Origin: Leptospira sp.
GTDB lineage: Bacteria > Spirochaetota > Leptospiria > Leptospirales > Leptospiraceae
DNA length: 64,000 bases
Direction: 5' to 3'
Assembly: GCA_027531445.1 (NCBI GenBank)
Contig: JAPZRK010000039.1
Location: forward strand, 1-64,000
Shown: positions 1 through 7,727 of the stretch, piece by piece
Position numbering within the stretch: the stretch's first letter is position 1
How the letters are laid out: each line of letters starts with the position of its first letter
Translations under genes and position numbers: made by a program
The notes under the pieces: generated by a model
The model's input: only the letters and a program-made list of their open reading frames with translations
What the model was told of the DNA's origin: nothing
Database searches by the model: none

Positions 1-746
1 CCAAAGATAAAAATAGCGTTTCCATTGGTTGTCATGATGAGGGTGGTCCCGTCAGATCTATAATAACTAGTATTAGGTTTAAAGACCCAGTCGATTTGGC
101 CGTCACCGGCATTTGGTGTGATCGATGCTCGTCTGCACGGGCTACCTGAACATCCTGTTTCATCCACAAGAAGCGCCTTAAATACTGTTGATTGGGTGGG
201 TTTAGCGGAATCATTCATACAAACTGTATCCGCACCGGCAATACTTCCAATCGTTGGAATGGAGTAGCTAGATCCAGTAACAAAGATGCGACGATTGTTA
301 CTAAAGGGCAAGCCTGAAACTTCTAGACTCGGTTCACCTTCCAAGAATTGGGTTTTGGCAGTCACCTTGTAATAATACACGCGACCATTTACCAAACCAG
401 TATGTGAAAACGGAGAGGTCACATTGGAAATTTTTGTTGCATTTGTTATCGTCTGATTTGGGCTATTTGACCAATATAATTGATATTCAATGGCTCGTGG
501 AACAGATGACCAACTTATCTTGTTCGTAAAACTTTCCGAAACAACGGAAACATTTGTTGGACTCGTTGGCGGAATGGTTGCTAAAAGAGACTCTCTTTGG
601 ATCGTCGAAAGAATGGTTCGCTTCTGATAGCAATCTGTGAATGGATCCCCTGCATTACAAAAATCAATCTTTTGGCATCCTGGTAAAATGAATGGGACCC
701 AAAGTAAAAGTGATAACCAATACAATCGGTTTTCGATCAACTTCAT
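1..746 (-). CDS. Lipoprotein with FnIII-like and DUF1554 domains (3' end cut by window edge)
   Basis: Open from an ATG at 746 to the left edge (about 248 codons seen, no stop), so the C-terminus is missing. The N-terminus has a basic start, a hydrophobic stretch and a lipobox ending at Cys24 (ILPGC), predicting an exported lipoprotein. Residues about 60-145 read like a fibronectin type III module (SPTNVSVVS...ISWSSVPRAIEYQLYW...YYYKVTAKT). From about residue 150 the pattern RIFVTGSSY...GADTVC...FKALLVDETGC...RRASITPNAG...QIDWVFKPNTSYYRSDG matches what I know of DUF1554, a domain nearly confined to Leptospira surface or secreted proteins. Function unknown; surface exposure is inferred. Confidence 0.85.
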   Translation of the reverse strand, partial: MKLIENRLYWLSLLLWVPFILPGCQKIDFCNAGDPFTDCYQKRTILSTIQRESLLATIPPTSPTNVSVVSESFTNKISWSSVPRAIEYQLYWSNSPNQTITNATKISNVTSPFSHTGLVNGRVYYYKVTAKTQFLEGEPSLEVSGLPFSNNRRIFVTGSSYSIPTIGSIAGADTVCMNDSAKPTQSTVFKALLVDETGCSGSPCRRASITPNAGDGQIDWVFKPNTSYYRSDGTTLIMTTNGNAIFIF

Positions 747-840
747 AGGCAATACCTAATACCAATTGCCCTTTTTTCTATAAAAAAATTTAACAAACCA
801 CCTGCCACATACCAGAATTGCGAATTGTGCTAGAAGGAGA

Positions 841-869
841 TTGTGCTTACCCTGATTCTGTGAATAAAT
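841..869 (+). promoter_or_regulatory. Possible sigma70-type promoter for the SDR gene
   Basis: TTGTGC (841-846), 17-nt gap, ATAAAT (864-869), 17 nt before the ATG at 887. The -10 is only a partial match, so this is a weak call. Confidence 0.3.
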
Positions 870-886
870 TACTTTAGGACGTTTTT

Positions 887-1660
887 ATGGCAACAGCATT
901 GATTACAGGCGCATCAGCCGGACTTGGAAAAGATTTCGCAGATATTTTTGCAAAGGAAGGATACGATTTAGTTCTCGTCGCAAGGAGCAAAGACAAGTTA
1001 GATGCGATAGCAAAAGAATTGGAGAAAAAATATTCAAAGAAAGTAACCGTGATTGCCAAAGATCTTTCCAAACCTTCTGCCGCGAAAGAACTTTGGAAAC
1101 TAATCAACGATCAAAAATTAGAAATCAACTGTTTGGTAAACAATGCCGGTTTCGGAAGCAACGGACCATTTTTAGAAAGTACTTTCGAGAAGGAATCTGA
1201 AATGATTCAATTGAATGTCAATTTTCTTGCGGAACTTACCTACCTTGTCGCAGGAAAAATGAAAGAGAGAAAATCCGGAGAAATTCTAAACGTGGCATCA
1301 ACGGCGGCCTTTCAGCCTGGTCCTTTTATGAGCAATTACTATGCGACGAAAGCATATGTGCTTTCTTTTTCCGAAGGGATAGCGGAAGAGTTATCTTCTT
1401 TTGGCATCACAGTTTCGGTTTTATGCCCCGGTCCAACCTACACGGACTTCTTTACAAATGCAGATATGAAAGATTCTAATTTAGCAAAAAATAGTTTTCT
1501 AATAATGAAATCTTATCCTGTGGCTCGAATGGGATTCGACGCACTGAAAGCAAAAAAGACAGTTAAGATTGCAGGTTTTTTCAATTTTCTATTAGCTCAG
1601 TCGACTCGCTTTTCACCAAGATTCCTCATTCGAAAGATTGCAAAAATGTTGAATCAATAA
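887..1660 (+). CDS. Short-chain dehydrogenase/reductase (SDR), YqjQ/DltE-like
   Basis: A 257-aa classical SDR, a cytosolic NAD(P)-dependent oxidoreductase. The N-terminal Rossmann motif is TGASAGLGKD (residues 7-16), followed by the NNAG motif (NNAGFGS) and the catalytic Ser...YxxxK set (VASTAAF...YYATKAY). The ATG has an AGGA ribosome site about 7 nt upstream. The next gene starts 25 nt downstream on the same strand, so co-transcription with the transhydrogenase-like flavoprotein is likely. The substrate cannot be told; relatives act on acyl, ketone or sugar substrates. Confidence 0.88.
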   Translation: MATALITGASAGLGKDFADIFAKEGYDLVLVARSKDKLDAIAKELEKKYSKKVTVIAKDLSKPSAAKELWKLINDQKLEINCLVNNAGFGSNGPFLESTFEKESEMIQLNVNFLAELTYLVAGKMKERKSGEILNVASTAAFQPGPFMSNYYATKAYVLSFSEGIAEELSSFGITVSVLCPGPTYTDFFTNADMKDSNLAKNSFLIMKSYPVARMGFDALKAKKTVKIAGFFNFLLAQSTRFSPRFLIRKIAKMLNQ

Positions 1661-1685
1661 TTTTCAAAAAGACTTAGGAGAGTGT

Positions 1686-3089
1686 ATGGAACATTTTGAT
1701 CTGATTGTCATTGGTGCAGGTCCAGCAGGTGAAAAGGCGGCGGCCAAAGCATCTTACTTTGGTAAGAAGGTAGCACTCATTGAAATGGCAGAACAACCTG
1801 GTGGTGCTGGAGTCCACACCGGCACTCTCCCCTCAAAAACACTAAAGGAAACTGCTCTCTTTCTTTCTGGGAAAAATGACAAAGGAATTTTTGGGGTAGA
1901 TAAAGATCTGAGGCGCAATGCTTCGATAGATGACTTTTACTTTCGCAGAAACTATGTTACAACTTCAGAAGTACAAGCGATTAACGAAAATATCACGAAA
2001 CATAAGATAACTTTCTTTTTTGGAAGAGCGGAATTTTTAGGGGATCATAAAGTTAAAATTAATGGCAAAGAAGATCTCATCATCTCTGCCGATTTTATTC
2101 TCATTGCAACAGGTTCTTATCCTTTTCGACCTTCAAATATTCCATTTGACGGTGAAAGAATCCACGATTCCGATACCATTCTAAATCTCAAAAGATTTCC
2201 GAAGTCCTTATGTGTATTAGGTGCAGGTGTGATCGGATGCGAATACACAACTATATTTGGAACCATTGGCATACCCGTTTCGCTTGTTGACACTAGGGAT
2301 GAGATACTACCATTTCTGGACAGTGAAATTTCATCAGCTCTCGTAGAACAAATGAAAGCTGATGGAATAAGTGTTATTTTTAATTCTGGACTTGATCACA
2401 TCGAATCGCCCGAAAAAGAAACCGATCTGTTTAAGATACACCTAACAACTGGCGAAATCCTTGAGGTTGATATGTTTTTGTTTGCCGCTGGAAGAAGCGG
2501 TCGCACCGCAAAATTAGGACTTGAATCGAACGGTGTAAAAGTAGGAAAAAGAGAAGCCGTAGAAGTGAACGAACACTACCAGTCTTCTCTCGACTATGTC
2601 TATGCAGTCGGCGATGTAATCGGTTTTCCCGCACTTGCAAGTACGAGTATGGACCAAGGTCGTATTGCTGTGACTCATATGTTTGCCACAGATGGATTTG
2701 ATAAACTGGCAGGTATTTTTCCATACGGGATCTATACGATTCCAGAAGTATCCATGGTAGGAATGTCTGAGAAAGAAGCAAAGGAAAAGGGCATTGAATA
2801 TCTAACTGGAAAAGCATATTACTCAAACATGCCACGCGGCAAGATCTTAGGTGCAGAAAGTGGATTTCTAAAATTAGTTTTTGAAAAGAAGACACAAATT
2901 GTAATCGGTGTACATATTATCGGAATACAAGCAACGGAGATAATTCATTTTGGTTTGACCCTCGTGGAAAGCAAAAAAACGCTTACAGATGTTATATCTG
3001 TAGCATTTAACTTCCCTACTTTGCACGATCTTTATAAATATGCAGCTTACGATGGCCTGGGAAACTTAAGCGGACACAAAATCAAATAA
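1686..3089 (+). CDS. SthA-like pyridine nucleotide-disulfide oxidoreductase family flavoprotein lacking the redox cysteines
   Basis: 467 aa, the usual length for the lipoamide dehydrogenase/soluble transhydrogenase family. FAD-binding GAGPAGEKAA at residues 10-19, an NAD(P)-binding GAGVIGCEY near 180, a second FAD motif (YAVGDVIGFP) near 310 and the dimerisation domain after about 345. At the disulfide site GGxCxxxGCxPSK it reads GGAGVHTGTLPSK: both cysteines are replaced (Gly and Thr). The C-terminal HxxE region reads FNFPTLHD, without the catalytic His. E. coli SthA also lacks the second Cys and has NYPT here, so transhydrogenase-type NADPH/NAD+ exchange is the best guess, but loss of the first Cys leaves the activity open. 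RBS AGGAGA lies 5 nt upstream. Confidence 0.82.
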   Translation: MEHFDLIVIGAGPAGEKAAAKASYFGKKVALIEMAEQPGGAGVHTGTLPSKTLKETALFLSGKNDKGIFGVDKDLRRNASIDDFYFRRNYVTTSEVQAINENITKHKITFFFGRAEFLGDHKVKINGKEDLIISADFILIATGSYPFRPSNIPFDGERIHDSDTILNLKRFPKSLCVLGAGVIGCEYTTIFGTIGIPVSLVDTRDEILPFLDSEISSALVEQMKADGISVIFNSGLDHIESPEKETDLFKIHLTTGEILEVDMFLFAAGRSGRTAKLGLESNGVKVGKREAVEVNEHYQSSLDYVYAVGDVIGFPALASTSMDQGRIAVTHMFATDGFDKLAGIFPYGIYTIPEVSMVGMSEKEAKEKGIEYLTGKAYYSNMPRGKILGAESGFLKLVFEKKTQIVIGVHIIGIQATEIIHFGLTLVESKKTLTDVISVAFNFPTLHDLYKYAAYDGLGNLSGHKIK

Positions 3090-3107
3090 CCAAACAGGAG
3101 ATAGATA

Positions 3108-3680
3108 ATGCACAGAACTCTCATTTTAGATAAACCTAAGGCAATTATATTACTTTTACTTTGCATTCTAGGTATAAATATTTTTGCTGAAGAAAATTAT
3201 CCCGTAAATTTTGTTTTGGACAAAGATACAGTTTTTCAGGGTACGACTTTCAAATCGGGCTCAAAGATCTATTTGAATGATGCAGGACAGATTGAAAAAG
3301 TCATTTTAAATCAAGATCAAGTCATCACAGATTTTACCTTTAGAAAAGCGTTTGCTCATATTTGGAAAAAAGATACGGTCCTTATCTACAAAACCTTATT
3401 TAGAGACCGGCCAATGCCAGAAATTCCGAATAAGATCATCACCGTTAAGGATCAATATGTATTTGGATTTCTCTTGCCACCTAATTGTGAATTATCGCCA
3501 TCTACTATGATATTGACGGTGGGAAATAAAAAAGACTATGAAGTTTCGAGTATAGAAGTCAACTGTCCGACTGCGTTTAAAATCAAAGAGAAAGATATCG
3601 CCCCTTTGACTACAATCCAAATCCATTCAAAGGAAAAAGTGACTCGGTACAATAAAGACTACCGAGAAGAAGAGATTTAA
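3108..3680 (+). CDS. Hypothetical secreted protein
   Basis: 190 aa. An N-terminal basic segment followed by a hydrophobic run (IILLLLCILGINIFA, about 13-27) looks like a signal peptide cleaved after FAEE, so the product is probably periplasmic. The body is beta-prone, begins with a segment resembling a short 'dial-length' motif (LDKDTVFQGTTFKSGSKIYLNDAGQIEKVIL) and holds two cysteines (PPNCELS, VNCPTAF) that may form a disulfide. It starts 18 nt after the flavoprotein with AGGAG upstream, so it is likely the last gene of that operon. No family recognised. Confidence 0.75.
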   Translation: MHRTLILDKPKAIILLLLCILGINIFAEENYPVNFVLDKDTVFQGTTFKSGSKIYLNDAGQIEKVILNQDQVITDFTFRKAFAHIWKKDTVLIYKTLFRDRPMPEIPNKIITVKDQYVFGFLLPPNCELSPSTMILTVGNKKDYEVSSIEVNCPTAFKIKEKDIAPLTTIQIHSKEKVTRYNKDYREEEI

Positions 3681-3786
3681 ATTTCAAGATTATTTTTTTC
3701 TAAGTTAGTTTTTAAATTGTTTATGCCAGCTTCGAAGTCGGGCCTGATTTACCTTCCGGGAATCATCCAAAATACTGACCCACCGA
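3677..3786 (-). pseudogene. Possible remnant of the 3' end of a small gene (SRPBCC-like tail)
   Basis: Directly after the AraC stop, the minus strand reads like decayed coding sequence. One frame gives QYFG-stop-FPEGKSGP and the +1 frame continues PDFEAGINNLKTNLEK with a stop at 3677-3679. Joined by a single-base correction this looks like the C-terminal helix of an SRPBCC/AHSA1-type protein, a family often found beside VOC and AraC-GyrI genes. The stops and frame change mean it cannot be functional. Similarity is judged by eye only. Confidence 0.3.
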
Positions 3787-4647
3787 TTACTCTCTCAATG
3801 GAAAGTAAAGATCTGTGATCGGAGTCTCAAGATTTTTTCTATCGAGATACACTTCAAACGGAGCTAAGTTGGCTAAACGACGGGAATACTTTGGAAAAAA
3901 ATCTTCCAATAGTAAGGTGTAAACATCCGGTAATTTCGAATATGGGAGCCTAACTCGGATTTGTAAGCGATCTCCTGAAGGCACCTTTTGTAGGCCAAGA
4001 CCAGCAGGCGGTATTGTTTTAACGGGAACTGGAGTTCCAAAATCAAATCGAATCTGAGAGGCTTTTGTGATCTGCGGATCATCTTGGGAGATTCCAATCC
4101 ATTTGCACGACTCCATTGTTTGCCTGGTAGTTTCCAACCAATTAGAAAAAGGTTTAAGAAAATTTGAATCCTCCGGAAATCCTGGCATCATTTCATACGG
4201 ACCAATGTGTCTTCTGTACAGTAGAGTAAACGCTGAAATCTTTTTTATGTGAAAGTCTTCGTTGCGTATCCCAAACTCTTCTCCCAAAGAAAAAGTGAAT
4301 GGCATTTTTTTATGTTTCGCATAACGCTCCCTAAATTGTTTTGGAGTGATACCGAGTGCTTTTCGAAAGGCTTTTGTAAAGGCCTCCTGACTCGTATAAC
4401 CGGATTCCATCGCGATTTCAAGAATAGGAAAAGACGTGGTCTTTAATTCATAAGCGGCTTTTTCCAATCGCAATCTGCGAATGTAGTCCTTGACATTTTC
4501 CTTTTGAAACGATCGAAAAAGTCTATGAAAATGCCAAGGAGAGTAAGTCGAAAAGAATGCTAGTTCATTGAGCGGAAAATCCTTCGATAGGTCTTTCTCC
4601 ATTTTATCCCAAATGGGATACAAGAACTCATTTCGATTCTTACTCAA
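3787..4647 (-). CDS. AraC-family regulator with C-terminal GyrI-like effector domain
   Basis: 286 aa. The two AraC helix-turn-helix motifs fill residues about 10-110 (LNELAFFSTYSPWHFHRLFR; ILEIAMESGYTSQEAFTKAF, then ALGITPKQFRERY). Residues about 125-286 form a GyrI-like/bacterial transcription activator effector domain (KISAFTLLYRRHIGPYEMM...), which in the Rob/BmrR/SbmC group binds amphipathic ligands. This HTH-first order is that of Rob. The start is TTG at 4647; no ATG lies further upstream in frame. It sits 11 nt behind the VOC gene and is probably cotranscribed with it. Ligand and targets unknown. Confidence 0.88.
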   Translation of the reverse strand: MSKNRNEFLYPIWDKMEKDLSKDFPLNELAFFSTYSPWHFHRLFRSFQKENVKDYIRRLRLEKAAYELKTTSFPILEIAMESGYTSQEAFTKAFRKALGITPKQFRERYAKHKKMPFTFSLGEEFGIRNEDFHIKKISAFTLLYRRHIGPYEMMPGFPEDSNFLKPFSNWLETTRQTMESCKWIGISQDDPQITKASQIRFDFGTPVPVKTIPPAGLGLQKVPSGDRLQIRVRLPYSKLPDVYTLLLEDFFPKYSRRLANLAPFEVYLDRKNLETPITDLYFPLRE

Positions 4648-4658
4648 TCCATCTGTTC

Positions 4659-5063
4659 TTAGCTCCTTAGTTGTACAAAGTCAACCCCGATTCCGTTGGG
4701 GTCTACCATGGTAAAATGTGTATCTCCCCATTCTTCTGTAACAATCTCGAGATCTATCGGAGCACTCTGAGACTTCAAGAATTCATATGTTTTTTGGATA
4801 TCTTCGCATTCCACAATCAACCACATCCCTTGTCCTGTGTAAGGTTTTTGAAAATATGGTTTCCGAACAGCTGTTTGGTCTGGTAGCATAAACGCAAGCT
4901 CTCTATCCGAATGTTCGGGATGTGCGAGTAGTACAAACCACTCCGACTCAAATTTTATCGTCCAACCCAACCATGTTTGATAAAATGCTTTAGATTCTAC
5001 TAACTTTTCTGTAACAATCCCCATCTGGAGGATTCCCGTTTTTGGTTTTATTTTAGTTTCCAT
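4659..5063 (-). CDS. VOC (glyoxalase/bleomycin-resistance) superfamily protein
   Basis: 134 aa, one full VOC unit: two beta-alpha-beta-beta-beta repeats, with LQMGIVTEKLVESKAFYQTWLGW at the start and WGDTHFTMVDPNGIGVDFVQ at the end. The last motif carries the usual DPxG turn. Members are metal-dependent lyases, dioxygenases or metal-free drug-binding proteins; no metal set is obvious here (few His), so binding or antidote roles are as likely as catalysis. The gene leads a two-gene unit with the AraC-GyrI regulator, suggesting both answer one small molecule. Confidence 0.8.
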   Translation of the reverse strand: METKIKPKTGILQMGIVTEKLVESKAFYQTWLGWTIKFESEWFVLLAHPEHSDRELAFMLPDQTAVRKPYFQKPYTGQGMWLIVECEDIQKTYEFLKSQSAPIDLEIVTEEWGDTHFTMVDPNGIGVDFVQLRS

Positions 5064-5136
5064 ATTCTGACTCCTATATTGAAATTTTACTTCCAGCAGG
5101 AGTTTTTGTTTGGATCGTTTTTGCGATTTTGTGTGG

Positions 5137-5157
5137 TCTGGAGAAGGATTCTCCAGA
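5137..5157. repeat. Perfect 9-bp inverted repeat upstream of the VOC gene
   Basis: TCTGGAGAA, spacer GGA, TTCTCCAGA, placed 74 nt upstream of the VOC start and 73 nt beyond the stop of the channel-like gene. No T-run follows on either strand, so an operator for the VOC/AraC unit or a processed hairpin is more likely than a simple terminator. Confidence 0.55.
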
Positions 5158-5229
5158 TGGTAGACAGATAAAGAAAGATTGTATGAAGTAGGAACTCGCT
5201 AAATGGAATGGATTCTTTGTGCCTAGAAG

Positions 5230-6369
5230 CTAAAAAATATCATCCATCTTGATCACAGATTTTTGTTCCTCTTTCGCTTGTTTGGCTTTCAAAATTTTAT
5301 TCTTCAGAGGAAGCCAGTTGCGATTATAAGCTTTTGCCAGTCTAAAAATTTCATCATTAGGAAAGTTTTCATTAATTTTTACTTCAAAATTATAATCCCA
5401 ATTCGTAAAACCTTTGTGCATCACAAAGGCTGGATCGGCAACTTGTTGGGCAAAAATCGGAGAGTAACCAAACATTAAGAATAGTATTACACCCAAAATA
5501 GAAAAGAACATGATAAGATTGAGTTTTGCGTGTTCCGAATCAGCAATATGAAAGGATAGAACGACTTTATATCCAAATTCAAGTGCCATTGGCTTACCAT
5601 GATCATATGCAGACCATTTCAAATCTTCTGAATTGGGATTTTGGTAGATCACATTTCCATTACTGTCCAATAGTTGTATGATATCTGAGTTTGATGGATT
5701 GTCTTTGATGTATTCAATCAGCTTATCGTTGTTTGATGACTGAGAGTTAAACTTAAGCATCGCATTCAATTCAGGAAGACGATTTCTTAAATAATCGTTA
5801 TGATCTCCCATTCTTACAAATGACAAAAATTGACAGAAAGCCAGTACAACGATAAGCGAGACAACAGATGTGGTAGAAATATTTCCAATTTGTCGATTTG
5901 TCATTACTGATTCTGTATTTTGTATCTTTCCGAATAATTTGATGAGTCGAATCAAACGTAAAATTCTTGCTACACGAATCGCCTTGGCTGTCTTTAGGAT
6001 CATAAAAAAACCCAACGCAAGCCCACCCTCACCCGAACCAAACAAATATGCTATGACTGCAGGCCCAGAAAAAAAGAAAAGAAGAGGGAATGATGATAGA
6101 AAATCGATCCATCCTCTTTGATGAGTAATATAGTATTTAAAGCTATTTCGTTTTTTGGAAACGATAGAGCGAATCACGAATTCAATAGAAAATATTAAAT
6201 CAAAAATAAATGCAGCAATCGTTAAATAAACAATAGTCTGATGAGGCCAATGAAAAATGGCGGCTATGTCCTCAACTAACATTAAGATAATTACTAGAAA
6301 AATCCCAAAAATAATTATATTTTCAACAAGAGGACTAAAATGATCGTTCGTGTGTTCATGGTGTATCAT
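5230..6369 (-). CDS. Voltage-sensor-type membrane protein with an extracytoplasmic insert instead of a pore loop
   Basis: 379 aa, six predicted membrane helices. Helices 1-4 (about 18-145) form a voltage-sensor-like domain: acidic residues in S1 (E33, D34), S2 (D57, E63) and S3 (D89), and a classic S4 with a basic residue every third position (R132, R135, R138, R141, K144). After S5 (about 166-185) comes a hydrophilic stretch of about 95 residues (186-280) where a K+ channel would have its P-loop; no TVGYG or similar filter is seen. It contains LLDSNGNVIYQNPN, which resembles a PAS/CHASE-type sensor strand pattern. S6 is at about 281-303, followed by a soluble tail of about 75 residues. Two nt separate it from the upstream gene, so it is in an operon with the unknown protein at 6372-7310. 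Ion conduction is doubtful; a voltage- or ligand-sensing role is inference. Confidence 0.75.
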   Translation of the reverse strand: MIHHEHTNDHFSPLVENIIIFGIFLVIILMLVEDIAAIFHWPHQTIVYLTIAAFIFDLIFSIEFVIRSIVSKKRNSFKYYITHQRGWIDFLSSFPLLFFFSGPAVIAYLFGSGEGGLALGFFMILKTAKAIRVARILRLIRLIKLFGKIQNTESVMTNRQIGNISTTSVVSLIVVLAFCQFLSFVRMGDHNDYLRNRLPELNAMLKFNSQSSNNDKLIEYIKDNPSNSDIIQLLDSNGNVIYQNPNSEDLKWSAYDHGKPMALEFGYKVVLSFHIADSEHAKLNLIMFFSILGVILFLMFGYSPIFAQQVADPAFVMHKGFTNWDYNFEVKINENFPNDEIFRLAKAYNRNWLPLKNKILKAKQAKEEQKSVIKMDDIF

Positions 6370-6371
6370 GT

Positions 6372-7310
6372 TTACCAGCCTTTGTCTCCCGCGACTTGAT
6401 AGAGTTCCTCAAGAAATCTCACATCATAACCAAAGTTCTTTGCATTCCTTCGATTGATATTAAACCAAGACTTATCCGGACTCTCTGCTCCACGATCTGC
6501 CTTTACCGAAGGATCAAAATCCATACATCGGTTTGCCATAATATTGATCAATCGTGAGATGCCCGATATATCCGGATTGTCCGTGGCGCTCAAAAAGCTC
6601 TCACAACCCGGTCTAAAGATTTTCTCAGGCAATGGGCCAAGCTCCTCTTCCAAGTAGTCCTTCATTCCATTGATCGCTTGTTCATATAGCTTCTTATCTT
6701 TTTGAGCATCATTTAAGCTAATGTGTTGATCTAAACCTTTCTTATATGGAAACTTATGAAAGTACAAGGGTCGAAAAAGGGCGATAAGATTGATGTACTT
6801 TGGGACCAAATTGATATTAAAGTCAAGTCTTTCCCTTCGGATCACTTCGGTGAATATTGTCTTTCGTTTCTCAAAAGCAAACGGAAGATAACGTTCAAAG
6901 TATTCCAGCGATATCATTTCAAAAACGATAATGTACTGATCTCGAACTGGTTTGTTCTTCATCATAGATACTAGAAATTTCTTGAATACATCAGAATCGA
7001 TATCTGCTGTTGAATCGAATTGTTGTAGTAGTGCGGGTTGAAGGAGGTTTTGTTTGATTCGATCAAGTTTGGGGGAAATTGATTCTAGAACCTTCTCTAC
7101 TAATTCATTTAAGAGCAAGGCAACAGCTTCATTCCAAGACATATTCGGAAAGTAGTCAGACGAGGCAAAAACCTTTTGTAGCTGAGCCTGATTCTCTCTA
7201 AGAAAACTCAAAATCTGGTTTTCTTTTTTACCCATCGATGCTTTCAGAATAGCTGGATTTTGCCAAAGCTTATCCAGAAATGCTTTCATCTTTCTTTTTT
7301 CATTTTCCAT
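6372..7310 (-). CDS. Hypothetical cytosolic protein, operon partner of the voltage-sensor-like protein
   Basis: 312 aa, mostly alpha-helical, no signal peptide or membrane helix. I recognise no family. Visible features: a Lys/Asn/Gln-rich helical N-terminus, a middle with many aromatic residues (FEMISLEYFERYLPFAFEKRKTIF; YINLIALFRPLYFHKFPYK) and a C-terminus with GCESFLSATDNPD and NRRNAKNFGYDVRFLEELY. Start is ATG 7310; an in-frame ATG eight codons on (MKAFLDKLW) is an alternative. It precedes the sensor-like gene by 2 nt, so the two are co-expressed from the promoter at 7445-7473. Confidence 0.7.
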   Translation of the reverse strand: MENEKRKMKAFLDKLWQNPAILKASMGKKENQILSFLRENQAQLQKVFASSDYFPNMSWNEAVALLLNELVEKVLESISPKLDRIKQNLLQPALLQQFDSTADIDSDVFKKFLVSMMKNKPVRDQYIIVFEMISLEYFERYLPFAFEKRKTIFTEVIRRERLDFNINLVPKYINLIALFRPLYFHKFPYKKGLDQHISLNDAQKDKKLYEQAINGMKDYLEEELGPLPEKIFRPGCESFLSATDNPDISGISRLINIMANRCMDFDPSVKADRGAESPDKSWFNINRRNAKNFGYDVRFLEELYQVAGDKGW

Positions 7311-7727
7311 AATGACGCACTTATATCATCGGCATTGCAACTCAATTTCACGATCAGCTCATTCCATAAATTCAAAAGTTGTCACTTTTTTTCCAGAGTT
7401 GAGGTTATGATACTTATCCTAAAACCTCCCACAAGCTTGAATAGATTATAATTACTTTGATAAAAACTAGCAAGAAATTTTGGGATTTCATCATACTTTT
7501 GCAATCACTCTTTATTGCAATTTAGATTGCTGTTCAAACCGGAAATAAGTTGTTGGCCGGGTGTTAAATCAGAATTGATTAAAAGCATAATAGTGTCTGA
7601 GCTTAAAGCTTGTCCTTGTGATTCAGCATTCATATATTTATAATTTCCTTGTTGGATCGTCTTCATTTCAATGGTAATAATCTTTAAAACCATTTTTAAA
7701 AAATAGACCCATCCAAAACTTATATCA
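7311..7727. other. Non-coding stretch between two minus-strand genes
   Basis: About 416 nt. It holds a good minus-strand promoter (7445-7473) for the downstream gene pair, leaving a leader of about 130 nt before the ATG at 7310. A minus-strand reading frame at 7505-7777 runs out of the end of the MFS gene; its free part would encode about 50 residues but has no ribosome site. No terminator with a T-run was found for the MFS gene. Confidence 0.5.
7445..7473 (-). promoter_or_regulatory. Sigma70-type promoter for the 7310-5230 operon
   Basis: Read on the minus strand: -35 TTGCTA (7473-7468), 17-nt spacer, -10 TATAAT (7450-7445), a perfect -10. Predicted start of transcription near 7438, giving a leader of about 130 nt. 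Confidence 0.6.

Noticed and set aside
2431..2895. 154-codon frame opposite the flavoprotein gene
   Set aside because: Antisense shadow of a certain gene; His/Arg/Leu-rich composition typical of shadow frames.
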